From Chromatiaceae bacterium (lineage in GTDB: Bacteria > Pseudomonadota > Gammaproteobacteria > Chromatiales > Chromatiaceae): DNA of 8,018 bases. This document shows, in pieces, positions 1-8,018 of the stretch. Made by a program: the position numbers and the translations under genes. Each line of letters starts with the position of its first letter. Within the stretch, counting starts at the first letter, position 1. The stretch is from assembly GCA_016880695.1 (NCBI GenBank), contig JAEHCY010000390.1:1-8018 (forward strand), read 5' to 3'. The notes under the pieces are model-generated. The model was not told where the DNA came from and ran no database searches. It saw nothing but the letters and a program-made list of their open reading frames with translations.

Positions 1-767
1 AGGACCGGGATCTCGCGCTTGGCGGTGCCATCGCTGACCAAGACCGCCACCGCGTAGTCGTGGATGCCGGTGGCCTGAGCCAGCTCCCGCAACCGCTGCT
101 CGCTCTGCTGCCGCTCGTAGGCAAGGGGGTCTCGGTCCTCGGGCGCGATGAATTCATTGGAGCGGTCCACCGGAAAATGATCGATGATGTGGGCTAGGGT
201 GAGACGACTGCCGCAGGCCCCTGCCAGTGCTGCCGCCCGTGCCAGCGTGACGCGGCCCGCCTCGCTGAAATCGAGCGCGACCAGGATGTGCCGGTAGCCT
301 CCGGGGGTTCCGCCGGCCTCCTCGCCAACCTTCATCACCAGTACGTCGCGGTCCGCGTGGTGCAGAACCTGGGCGCATCGGTTGGGCAGCAGGAGACCCA
401 ACCCCCGACCCACATGGGCGCCGATGCACACAAGATCCGCCCCGCTGCCGCGGGCGGCTTCGTAGATCCTCTCCGTGGGGTTTCCGAAGAAGACCTCCAC
501 GGACCGAACCACCGGCGAGACCGCGCGCGCCTGCTCCAGGACATCGAGTGCGTGGTTTCGAAGCGAAGCGGAAACCTCCGAGAGGGTAGAGCCGAGGAGG
601 GCATCGGTGGCATAGGTCGGCATACCCTCGTGCACATGCACGAGCTCAACCTCGGCCCCGAGCCGCTCAGCGAGCCTCACGCTCTTTTCCACCACGGCCC
701 CGGTGATGGGCCCCAGATCAACGGCTGTCAGGATGACGCGATACACGGCTGCTTCTTGTTGCGACAC
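1..767 (-). CDS. Universal stress protein, tandem UspA domains (3' end cut by window edge)
   Basis: The minus strand is open from a GTG at 767 to the window edge, giving 255 complete codons with no stop. Residues about 8-146 form one Usp domain and residues about 158 onward begin a second; each starts with the typical first strand (YRVILTAVD, then YRHILVALDFSE). This is the double-domain layout of UspE-like cytoplasmic stress proteins. The GTG start is chosen because a strong GGAGG (776-780) lies 8 nt upstream; a second GTG seven codons in, at 746, is less well placed. In domain 1 the usual ATP-binding loop G-x2-G-x9-G-S/T is degenerate: CIGAHVGRGLGLLLPN has Pro-Asn (128-129) where Gly-Ser/Thr is expected, as in non-ATP-binding UspA-type domains. 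The matching loop of domain 2 lies outside the window. The gene is divergent from a DUF302 gene. Family assignment is firm; the specific stress role is unknown. Confidence 0.93.
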   Translation of the reverse strand, partial: MSQQEAAVYRVILTAVDLGPITGAVVEKSVRLAERLGAEVELVHVHEGMPTYATDALLGSTLSEVSASLRNHALDVLEQARAVSPVVRSVEVFFGNPTERIYEAARGSGADLVCIGAHVGRGLGLLLPNRCAQVLHHADRDVLVMKVGEEAGGTPGGYRHILVALDFSEAGRVTLARAAALAGACGSRLTLAHIIDHFPVDRSNEFIAPEDRDPLAYERQQSEQRLRELAQATGIHDYAVAVLVSDGTAKREIPV

Positions 768-775
768 TTCGGTTA

Positions 776-780
776 CCTCC
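776..780 (-). promoter_or_regulatory. Shine-Dalgarno of the universal stress gene
   Basis: Read on the minus strand this is GGAGG followed by an 8-nt spacer and GTG at 767. It decides the start, because no ATG occurs in frame near the N-terminus and the first Usp beta-strand follows directly. Confidence 0.8.
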
Positions 781-788
781 GCTTCCCC

Positions 789-826
789 AAAAAAAGGACT
801 GGCGTTGCCCGCGGCGGCCTCAGTCC
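789..826 (-). terminator. Terminator-like hairpin plus T7 in the usp leader (possible attenuator)
   Basis: On the minus strand GGACTG (826-821) pairs with CAGTCC (801-796), with two further G-C pairs possible inside across a small bulge. The 3' arm is followed directly by seven T residues (795-789). This is the form of an intrinsic terminator. It lies between the candidate usp promoter (about 847-852) and the usp Shine-Dalgarno (776-780), where no upstream minus-strand gene needs terminating, so it could act as an attenuator of usp. The 19-nt loop and short perfect stem make strength uncertain. Confidence 0.4.
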
Positions 827-846
827 CCGCCATAGAAAGGGACTCC

Positions 847-868
847 ATTATGCGCGGATTTGTCCGCG
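847..868 (-). promoter_or_regulatory. Candidate usp promoter -10 with abutting 16-bp dyad
   Basis: On the minus strand a CATAAT hexamer (852-847) matches the sigma-70 -10 consensus at five of six positions. Directly upstream lies a perfect dyad CGCGGA-n4-TCCGCG (853-868). The -35 position, 17 bp upstream, reads TCAACG, which is weak. The predicted start near 840 would give a leader of about 70 nt. The dyad could be an operator. This is inference from sequence pattern only; short GC dyads are not rare in GC-rich DNA. Confidence 0.35.
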
Positions 869-914
869 GCGTTGAGCGGAAACTTGCAGGGCCCGGCCTC
901 ACCTGGGAAGGGGC

Positions 915-940
915 GGCGCTGTGCCGACAGCGCCTATAAT
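915..940 (+). promoter_or_regulatory. Candidate promoter of the DUF302 gene: 20-bp perfect dyad abutting TATAAT
   Basis: A consensus TATAAT sits at 935-940, 37 bp before the ATG at 978, which would give a leader of about 30 nt. Immediately upstream is a perfect inverted repeat, GGCGCTGT (915-922) and ACAGCGCC (927-934) with a 4-nt centre. The dyad fills the spacer and there is no recognisable -35 (GGCGGC at 17-bp spacing). A perfect -10 in GC-rich DNA with a dyad in the spacer region fits a promoter controlled by a dimeric regulator, possibly an activator. The regulator is not identified. Confidence 0.5.
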
Positions 941-977
941 GACGCGGAATCTGGTGCGACGATTTCAGGAGCAGAGT

Positions 978-1370
978 ATGTACGTCTTCGGTGTGGTGCT
1001 TAACCTCCCCTTCGAGTCGGCCCTCGAGCGCGTGGTAGCGGCCATCGGGGCCGAGGGCCTCGGGCTGGTGAGCGATGTGAACGTGCAGGGCATCCTCCAG
1101 GCCAAGCTGGGGACGGATATCGGGGGTTACCGCATTCTCGGCGCCTGCTCACCCCGCCTCGCCAAGGGGGTGATCGACGCCCAGCCTGCCGCTGGCGTGC
1201 TGCTGCCGTGCCAGGTGGTGGTTCGGCGACTGAGTACCGGGCAGACCGCCGTGGACTTCATGGACCCCCAAACCGTGCTCGCGCTCTCCGGCGTGCCGGA
1301 GCTCTTGGGCGTCGCCAAGGAAGCGCGGCAGATGCTCGAGCAGGTCAAGAGCCGACTCACCTCCGAGTGA
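978..1370 (+). CDS. DUF302 domain-containing protein
   Basis: A 130-residue protein. Start ATG 978 is chosen because AGGAG (967-971) lies 6 nt upstream and the family's first strand, MYVFGVVLNLPFESALERV, begins there; the frame can be extended to a GTG at 921, but that would read through the likely promoter and adds unrelated residues. Typical DUF302 features seen: an N-terminal strand then a helix (about 11-24), the segment YRILGACSPRLAKGVIDAQP (51-70), the LLPCQVVV strand (75-82), and FMDP (94-97). There is no signal peptide or membrane segment, so it is probably a cytoplasmic single-domain alpha/beta protein. DUF302 proteins have no settled biochemical role. The divergent usp neighbour suggests a stress-related setting, which is inference. 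The gene is followed by a 105-bp gap before zapD. Confidence 0.9.
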   Translation: MYVFGVVLNLPFESALERVVAAIGAEGLGLVSDVNVQGILQAKLGTDIGGYRILGACSPRLAKGVIDAQPAAGVLLPCQVVVRRLSTGQTAVDFMDPQTVLALSGVPELLGVAKEARQMLEQVKSRLTSE

Positions 1371-1420
1371 TTCTCGGCGGTGGCCGGCCAGCCAGGCCCT
1401 TTACCTTAAGCGCCCGCATC

Positions 1421-1444
1421 AACGAGAATCTCAGCGATCTCGTT
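1421..1444. repeat. 7-bp inverted repeat in the zapD leader
   Basis: AACGAGA (1421-1427) and TCTCGTT (1438-1444) are perfectly complementary with a 10-nt loop, ending 31 bp before the zapD GTG. It could be a leader hairpin, an operator or a weak terminator for the DUF302 transcript, but there is only a three-T run at its end. No convincing promoter was found in the 105-bp gap; TTTACC near 1400 with GAGAAT about 18 bp on is a weak match. Confidence 0.35.
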
Positions 1445-1475
1445 TGTCCCCAGTCGCCCCGGCAGGGAAGGACCA

Positions 1476-2243
1476 GTGGCTAAATACATCACCTTCGAGC
1501 ACCCACTCAACGAACGGATTCGGGCCTTCCTGCGCCTAGAGCATCTGTTCAAGCAGGTGGACTTCTTCCTCTCCCAGGACTCGGTGTGGGCGGTGCGGGC
1601 GCTGGTGAACACCTATCTCGACATCGCCGGCATCACGGGTCGATCCGATATCAAGAGCGAGATCCTCAAAGAGCTCGATCGCCACCTCTCCAGCCTGGCT
1701 CGCATCCGCCACCAGCGCGGGGTAGATCTACAAATGCTCGATCAGGTGCTGGGGGAGCTGGAGGGTGCCAGCACACGGCTGTATTCGCTGGAAGGCCCCC
1801 TCGGACTGCCCCTAAGAGAGAATGATTTGTTGAAATCCGTTGCTCAGCGCGGCAGCATCCCCGGTGGCACCTGCAGCTTCGATTTGCCCCAGTTCCATTT
1901 CTGGCTCGAGCAGCCACTGGAGCGCCGGCGGGCCGATCTCGAGCGCTGGGGACAATGCCTACAGCCCGCGCGAGACGCGATTGCCCTTCTGCTCTCCCTG
2001 ACCCGCGGGAGCAGTGCGGCACGAGAGGTGACCGCTAGCCAGGGATTCTTCCAGGAAAACCTCAATCCGGAGAACCCCACCCAGATGCTGCGCATCGGGT
2101 TACCGCTGGACTCCACCACCTATCCCGAGGTCAGCGGCCACAAGCACCGCTTCAGCATCCGGTTCCTGCATAGCCCCTCCTCCGAGCGCGCGGCGCAGAT
2201 CCAAGAGGACGTGGGCTTCCTGCTCACCTGCTGCGTCATCTAG
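1476..2243 (+). CDS. zapD: Cell division protein ZapD
   Basis: A 255-residue protein, close to the E. coli ZapD (YacF) length of about 247. ZapD binds the C-terminal tail of FtsZ and bundles FtsZ filaments in the cytoplasmic Z ring. The family signature is clear: an N-terminal [22 protein letters not shown] segment, an alpha-helical first half (to about residue 115), then a beta-rich second half with [10 protein letters not shown] and, near the C-terminus, the KHRFSIRFL strand and a final LLTCCV strand. The start is GTG at 1476, preceded by GGGAAGGA (1465-1472); GTG GCT AAA TAC matches where family members begin. yacG follows after 20 bp. In many gammaproteobacteria coaE or type IV pilus genes precede zapD; here a DUF302 gene does. 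Confidence 0.96.
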   Translation: MAKYITFEHPLNERIRAFLRLEHLFKQVDFFLSQDSVWAVRALVNTYLDIAGITGRSDIKSEILKELDRHLSSLARIRHQRGVDLQMLDQVLGELEGASTRLYSLEGPLGLPLRENDLLKSVAQRGSIPGGTCSFDLPQFHFWLEQPLERRRADLERWGQCLQPARDAIALLLSLTRGSSAAREVTASQGFFQENLNPENPTQMLRIGLPLDSTTYPEVSGHKHRFSIRFLHSPSSERAAQIQEDVGFLLTCCVI

Positions 2244-2263
2244 GACCCTTGGAGCACCGACCG

Positions 2264-2467
2264 ATGGGCAAGTCAGTCACCTGCCCCACCTGCGGCAAAT
2301 CGGTTGCCTGGACACCGGAGTCCCGCTGGCGGCCTTTTTGCAGCGAACGCTGCCGCCTTATCGACCTCGGCGCCTGGCTTGGGGAGGAGCACCGCATCGC
2401 GGGGCCATCGGACGAGGGCCTGGCCTGGCCGCTTCCTGACCAGGATCCCGAAGCCCCCTCCCACTAG
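2264..2467 (+). CDS. yacG: DNA gyrase inhibitor YacG (zinc-binding)
   Basis: A 67-residue protein. ATG 2264 is preferred because GGAG (2251-2254) stands 9 nt upstream; an in-frame TTG at 2249 would place that GGAG inside the gene. The zinc-finger pattern is complete: C7-x2-C10-x15-C26-x3-C30, followed by the conserved [15 protein letters not shown] stretch. In E. coli YacG binds GyrB and blocks DNA binding by gyrase; the same role is inferred here from the full motif. The C-terminal tail is short and acidic. It is the second gene of a zapD-yacG pair and ends 14 bp from the stop codon of the convergent Nudix gene. Confidence 0.95.
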   Translation: MGKSVTCPTCGKSVAWTPESRWRPFCSERCRLIDLGAWLGEEHRIAGPSDEGLAWPLPDQDPEAPSH

Positions 2468-2481
2468 ATCACCCCATCGAT

Positions 2482-3447
2482 TCACTGCGGCGTACTCTCC
2501 GGGGTTGGCCAGAACCCCCGGATCGCCGCAATGCCCTGTGCGCCGTGGCGCTTGGCTTCTGGCAAATCGGCCGGAAACAGACCACCCAGGGCGAGCACCG
2601 GGATCCCCACGGCATCGACCAGCTCCGCGAAGCCCTCCCACCCCAGGGGCTTGGCCCCGGGATGGGAGGCGGTGGGGCAGACGGGCGAGAGCAGCGCATA
2701 GTCGAGCCCCAGCCACTCGGCGTGCGCAAGCTCGGCAGCATCGTGGCAGGAGGCACCCACCCATCCGCAGATGCCGGGAGGTCGTCGACCGAGCGTCCTC
2801 AGCCGCGCGGCCGTCAGATGCAGGCCACCATGGGGGAGGGTGCGGGCGAGGGCAGGCGAGGTATTGAGGACCAGGCACGCACCCTGCGCCGCGCATAAGG
2901 CAAAGGACTCCAGGGCCAGCTCGCGGTAGCGCCCGGGCTCCAGGCCGGGGGCACGAAGCTGAACCAGGCGGAGGCCAGCCGCCAGGGCCTGCCGCAGCCG
3001 CCCGAGGAAAACGTCCCGCTGCGACGGATCGGCACCGGTGATCAGGTAGCGATCCGGCAGTCGCAGGGCCAGGACGATGGGCCGGTCGGCGGCGGGGAGC
3101 TCGTCCGCCCGCATGGCATCGGGATGGACCCAGCGCAGGGGTTGACCTTCCCGTCCCTGAGGTTGGCCCGCGTAGCGGACGACTCGACGCACATCGAGGA
3201 GAACGCGTCGATCGCCATAGTCATGTCGCACCCGGATCAGGGGCTCGCTCGCCTCCACCCGGATGCCGAGCTCCTCATGGAGCTCCCGCGCCAGCGCCGC
3301 CTCTGGCGATTCCGCCGCTTCGAGCTTGCCCCCGGGGAACTCCCACAGCCCGCCCTGGTGCACATGATCGGGGCGTCGGGTGAGCAGGATACGTCCGGCC
3401 TCATCCGCAATGGCCGCTGCCGCCACATGGATCAGGGAAGCGGGCAC
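2482..3447 (-). CDS. Nudix hydrolase (MutT-type) fused to a ThiE/TenI-like domain
   Basis: A 321-residue two-domain protein. Residues 1-130 are a MutT-like Nudix domain with a complete Nudix box: G40, E46, R54-E55-L56, E58-E59, G61-I62. The preceding LLTRRPDHVHQGGLWEFPGGK matches 8-oxo-dGTP diphosphatases, so nucleotide-pool sanitation is the likely role. Residues about 133-315 are a thiamine-phosphate-synthase-like TIM barrel (LVQLRAPG 161-168, LSPVCPTASHPGAKPLG 253-269, LALGGL 285-290, GAQGIAAIRG 302-311). The acidic residues expected for metal binding in ThiE are missing: LVLNTSPA has Thr196 after Asn195, and GLHLTAARL lacks the Asp found in GVHLGQxDL. TMP synthesis is therefore doubtful. 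The GTG start has AGGGGG 7 nt upstream. It is the last gene of the secA-argJ operon, 18 bp after argJ. This fusion is a known arrangement in proteobacteria. Confidence 0.93.
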   Translation of the reverse strand: MPASLIHVAAAAIADEAGRILLTRRPDHVHQGGLWEFPGGKLEAAESPEAALARELHEELGIRVEASEPLIRVRHDYGDRRVLLDVRRVVRYAGQPQGREGQPLRWVHPDAMRADELPAADRPIVLALRLPDRYLITGADPSQRDVFLGRLRQALAAGLRLVQLRAPGLEPGRYRELALESFALCAAQGACLVLNTSPALARTLPHGGLHLTAARLRTLGRRPPGICGWVGASCHDAAELAHAEWLGLDYALLSPVCPTASHPGAKPLGWEGFAELVDAVGIPVLALGGLFPADLPEAKRHGAQGIAAIRGFWPTPESTPQ

Positions 3448-3465
3448 CTTTCTGCCCCCTGGAGG

Positions 3466-4677
3466 TTAGGTACGATATTCGGCGTTGATGCGGACGTAGT
3501 CGTAGGATAGGTCGCAGGTTAGCAGCCGCCAGCTGGTCAGCCCCCGGCCGAGATCAACACGGATGGTGAAGGCGGGCTGCCCCATCACCGCCGTACCCAG
3601 CGCCTCGCGATAGGCGGGGTCTCGACCGCCATCGCGCACGATGGACACCTCGTCTAACCAGATCCGCACCCGGCCGATGTCCAGCTCGGCCAACCCGGCG
3701 CGGCCCACGGCCGCCAGGATCCGACCCCAGTTGGGGTCGGAGGCAAACAGAGCGGTCTTCACCAGAGGCGAATGGGCGATGGTGTAGGCCACCGTCTTGG
3801 CCTCGGCCTCATTGCCGGCCCCCTCGACCACGACGGTTACCCGCTTGGTGGCCCCTTCCGCGTCAGACACGATCGCGCTTGCCAGTTGCTCACAGACGGC
3901 GTGCACGGCCCCACAGAGCGCATGAAACGCGCCGGTGTCCGCTTCGGTGATCCTGGGCGCTGCGCCGGCCCCCGTCGCCACCAGCACACAGGCATCGTTG
4001 GTTGAGGTGTCCCCATCGACGGTGATGGCATTGAAGGTATCCGCAACCGCTTGCTGCAGACACCTCTCCAGCATGGGCCGGCTGACCGCTGCCTCGGTGG
4101 CCACGAACGCGAGCATGGTGGCCATGTTGGGGCAGATCATCCCGGCGCCCTTGGCCATCCCGGTAACCGTGAACGGATGCCCAGCCACCTGCGCGGTTCG
4201 CGAGACGAGCTTCGGCAAGGTATCGGTGGTCATGATGGCGCGGGCGGCGGGGGCCCAACCCTGGGCGTCGAGAACCCCGAGGGCGGTGGGCAACGCGGCG
4301 GCGATCTTATCCACCGGCAGGTACTCCCCAATCACCCCGGTGGAAAAGGGTAGTACCTGCTCTGGGGCACAGCCGGCAAGCCCGGCCAGATGCCTGCAAC
4401 AAGCCTCGGCATCGGTCATTCCCCGACCGCCCGTCCCGGCGTTGGCATTGCCGGAGTTGATGAGGAGGTAACGCGGCCCCATCGCGGCCAGATGCCTCCG
4501 CGCGAGCGTCACGGGGGCCGCGCAGAAGGCATTGCGGGTGAATACCCCGGCCGCTACCGAACCGGGCGCCAATTCCAGGACCACCAGGTCCGGGCGGTCC
4601 CGGTAGCGAATCCCGGCCGCGGCGGTGCCCAGCCGGACCCCCGCGATCGGAAGGAAAGCGAGGGGTTCTTCACTCAT
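3466..4677 (-). CDS. argJ: Bifunctional glutamate N-acetyltransferase / amino-acid N-acetyltransferase
   Basis: A 403-residue ArgJ (ornithine acetyltransferase) of normal length. It moves the acetyl group from N-acetylornithine to glutamate in the cyclic arginine pathway and, when bifunctional, can also use acetyl-CoA. The precursor cleaves itself before a threonine; that site is visible as CPNMA-TML with the catalytic Thr at 187. Other hallmarks: oxyanion-hole Thr113-Gly114 in FSTGVIGE, the [12 protein letters not shown] motif (218-229), [16 protein letters not shown] (313-328) and the C-terminal INAEYRT. The ATG at 4677 has AGGA 7 nt upstream. It lies 18 bp after secA and 18 bp before the Nudix gene, consistent with co-transcription. 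Whether it also has acetylglutamate synthase activity cannot be told from sequence. Confidence 0.97.
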   Translation of the reverse strand: MSEEPLAFLPIAGVRLGTAAAGIRYRDRPDLVVLELAPGSVAAGVFTRNAFCAAPVTLARRHLAAMGPRYLLINSGNANAGTGGRGMTDAEACCRHLAGLAGCAPEQVLPFSTGVIGEYLPVDKIAAALPTALGVLDAQGWAPAARAIMTTDTLPKLVSRTAQVAGHPFTVTGMAKGAGMICPNMATMLAFVATEAAVSRPMLERCLQQAVADTFNAITVDGDTSTNDACVLVATGAGAAPRITEADTGAFHALCGAVHAVCEQLASAIVSDAEGATKRVTVVVEGAGNEAEAKTVAYTIAHSPLVKTALFASDPNWGRILAAVGRAGLAELDIGRVRIWLDEVSIVRDGGRDPAYREALGTAVMGQPAFTIRVDLGRGLTSWRLLTCDLSYDYVRINAEYRT

Positions 4678-4695
4678 CGATGGTTCCTGCGGCGT

Positions 4696-7499
<2,804 letters not shown>

Positions 7500-7506
<7 letters not shown>

Positions 7507-7583
7507 GGATGCACTGTGCCCGAGGATTCCGGCTGAAAAGGTGCTGATGATACTTGAAAAAGGCGCCTGCCGGCAGGACGCAT
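7500..7583 (-). CDS. Possible small leader ORF overlapping the secA start
   Basis: On the minus strand an ATG at 7583 opens a 27-codon frame ending in TGA at 7502-7500, so its stop overlaps the first codons of secA (ATGGTGA arrangement). Upstream in the same frame a GTG at 7673 would give 57 codons. The peptide ends GTVHPW and has no signal peptide and no recognisable SecM arrest motif. No good Shine-Dalgarno is seen for either start; the ATG lies in the loop of a hairpin. It is listed only because its position could couple translation to secA, which itself lacks a clear Shine-Dalgarno. It may well be a chance ORF. Confidence 0.18.
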
Positions 7584-7593
7584 GCGTCCGCCG
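7561..7593. repeat. Chained perfect palindromes in the region upstream of secA
   Basis: Three self-complementary blocks overlap end to end: AGGCGCCT (7561-7568), CCTGCCGGCAGG (7566-7577) and GGACGCATGCGTCC (7576-7589). With one bulged base the last extends to CGGC (7571-7574) pairing with GCCG (7590-7593), giving a 9-bp stem with a CATG loop. On the minus strand the cluster is followed by five T (7561-7557). It may be leader RNA structure, a terminator-like element or a protein site upstream of secA. Confidence 0.5.
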
Positions 7594-7642
7594 ACAGGGC
7601 CGGGAGTCAAGAACGGGGTCGGCAGGTTGTGGCCGTGCCTAG

Positions 7643-7674
7643 CTCCGCGGAGGTGCCCCTGTCGCGGGGGCACC
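7643..7674. repeat. Strong hairpin and adjacent palindrome between the M23 gene and secA
   Basis: GGTGCCCC (7652-7659) and GGGGCACC (7667-7674) form a perfect 8-bp stem with a 7-nt loop, 75 bp downstream of the M23 stop codon. It shares a base with the 10-bp palindrome CTCCGCGGAG (7643-7652). No T-run follows on either strand, so it is not a classic intrinsic terminator. It may mark the 3' end of the M23 transcript or be part of a long secA leader. Confidence 0.45.
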
Positions 7675-7748
7675 CTGCGAGACGGTGTCTAGCGTGACGC
7701 CCAGCTCAGGGGGAACCCCCAAACATTGGCATCAGGAAAAGGACGCAA

Positions 7749-8018
7749 TCAGCTGCTGCCGCCGGCTAGCCGTTCGCTGATCTGAACATAATGTGACGGA
7801 TCGACGGGCTCCCCGTCCTTGAGAACCTCGAAGTGCAGATGGGCGCCGGTGGTACGGCCACTCGCGCCGACAGTGGCGATGCCCTGCCCTGGGTGCACGA
7901 TAGCGCCCGCCTCGACCATTAGCTTCTGGTTGTGGGCGTAGCGCGTCAGCAAGCCCCCCGGGTGCCGAATCTCCACGGTGCGGCCATAACCGTTCCGCCA
8001 CCCGCTGTGCTCCACCAC
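7749..8018 (-). CDS. M23 family (LytM-type) metallopeptidase, C-terminal part only
   Basis: The frame is open from the right edge to TGA at 7751-7749, giving the last 89 residues; the start lies outside the window. The visible part is the C-terminal half of a LytM/peptidase M23 domain: GYGRTVEIRHPGG, TRYAHNQKL carrying the catalytic His of the YAH motif, VHPGQGIATVGASGRTTGAHLHFEV with the zinc-binding HLH pair, then PVDPSHYV. The N-terminal HxxxD zinc-ligand motif would be upstream. Such enzymes are endopeptidases cutting peptidoglycan cross-bridges in the periplasm, or their regulators; with both visible active-site motifs intact this copy is probably active. A signal or membrane anchor cannot be assessed. 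M23 genes just upstream of secA are common in gammaproteobacteria. It is 242 bp from secA on the same strand. Confidence 0.93.
   Translation of the reverse strand: MVEHSGWRNGYGRTVEIRHPGGLLTRYAHNQKLMVEAGAIVHPGQGIATVGASGRTTGAHLHFEVLKDGEPVDPSHYVQISERLAGGSS

Noticed and set aside
288..875. Plus-strand frame of 195 codons over the usp gene
   Set aside because: It is antisense to an uninterrupted Usp reading frame with a strong ribosome-binding site, and its translation shows no family features.
921..977. Longer start (GTG 921) for the DUF302 protein
   Set aside because: It would start upstream of the consensus -10 at 935-940 and adds 19 residues not typical of the family; ATG 978 has a good Shine-Dalgarno.
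2249..2263. TTG start for YacG at 2249
   Set aside because: The Shine-Dalgarno-like GGAG at 2251-2254 would lie inside the gene; it fits ATG 2264 with a 9-nt spacer, and the family begins just before the first Cys pair.
7547..7552. TATCAT on the minus strand as a secA -10 box
   Set aside because: The hexamer is fair, but the -35 position reads TGCCGG with no match worth calling; it stays possible but unsupported.
7582..7610. secA promoter with -35 TTGACT (minus strand, 7610-7605)
   Set aside because: At 17-18 bp spacing the -10 position reads ACGCAT or CGCATG, which is too far from consensus to call.
7706..7735. GGGGGTTCCCCC element just downstream of the M23 gene as a terminator
   Set aside because: The two arms leave only a 2-nt loop and no T-run follows, so it is not a plausible intrinsic terminator; an 8-codon ATG frame overlapping it has no ribosome-binding site.

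Overview
This is an ordinary-looking chromosomal segment of a GC-rich proteobacterium, most likely a gammaproteobacterium. The evidence is the presence of ZapD and YacG next to a secA-argJ-Nudix block, with an M23 peptidase gene just upstream of secA. I cannot name the genus. A Chromatiales-type or similar deep-branching gammaproteobacterium fits, but that is inference from gene content and GC-rich codon use only.

Layout, left to right. (1) 1-767, minus strand: a two-domain universal stress protein, cut by the left edge. (2) 768-977: a divergent promoter region with two perfect dyads, each directly abutting a -10-like hexamer, plus a hairpin and T-run inside the usp leader. (3) 978-1370, plus: a small DUF302-family protein. 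(4) 1476-2467, plus: zapD then yacG, 20 bp apart, probably one transcript. (5) 2482-7506, minus: secA, argJ and a Nudix hydrolase/ThiE-like fusion, joined by 18-bp gaps and so apparently one operon; its 3' end meets yacG head-on with only 14 bp between the stop codons. (6) 7507-7748: the palindrome-rich region upstream of secA, including a possible small ORF that runs over the secA start codon. (7) 7749-8018, minus: the C-terminal end of a LytM/M23 peptidase, cut by the right edge.

The genes are mostly housekeeping: protein export (SecA), arginine biosynthesis (ArgJ), nucleotide-pool cleaning (Nudix), cell division (ZapD), gyrase regulation (YacG) and cell-wall remodelling (M23). The usp/DUF302 pair looks like a small stress module next to this block. 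No mobile element, CRISPR array, tRNA or rRNA was seen. I found no clear novel multi-gene system. The most interesting signals are regulatory: the paired dyad/-10 arrangement between usp and the DUF302 gene, the attenuator-like hairpin before usp, and the structured secA leader, where secA lacks a clear Shine-Dalgarno sequence and overlaps a small ORF.
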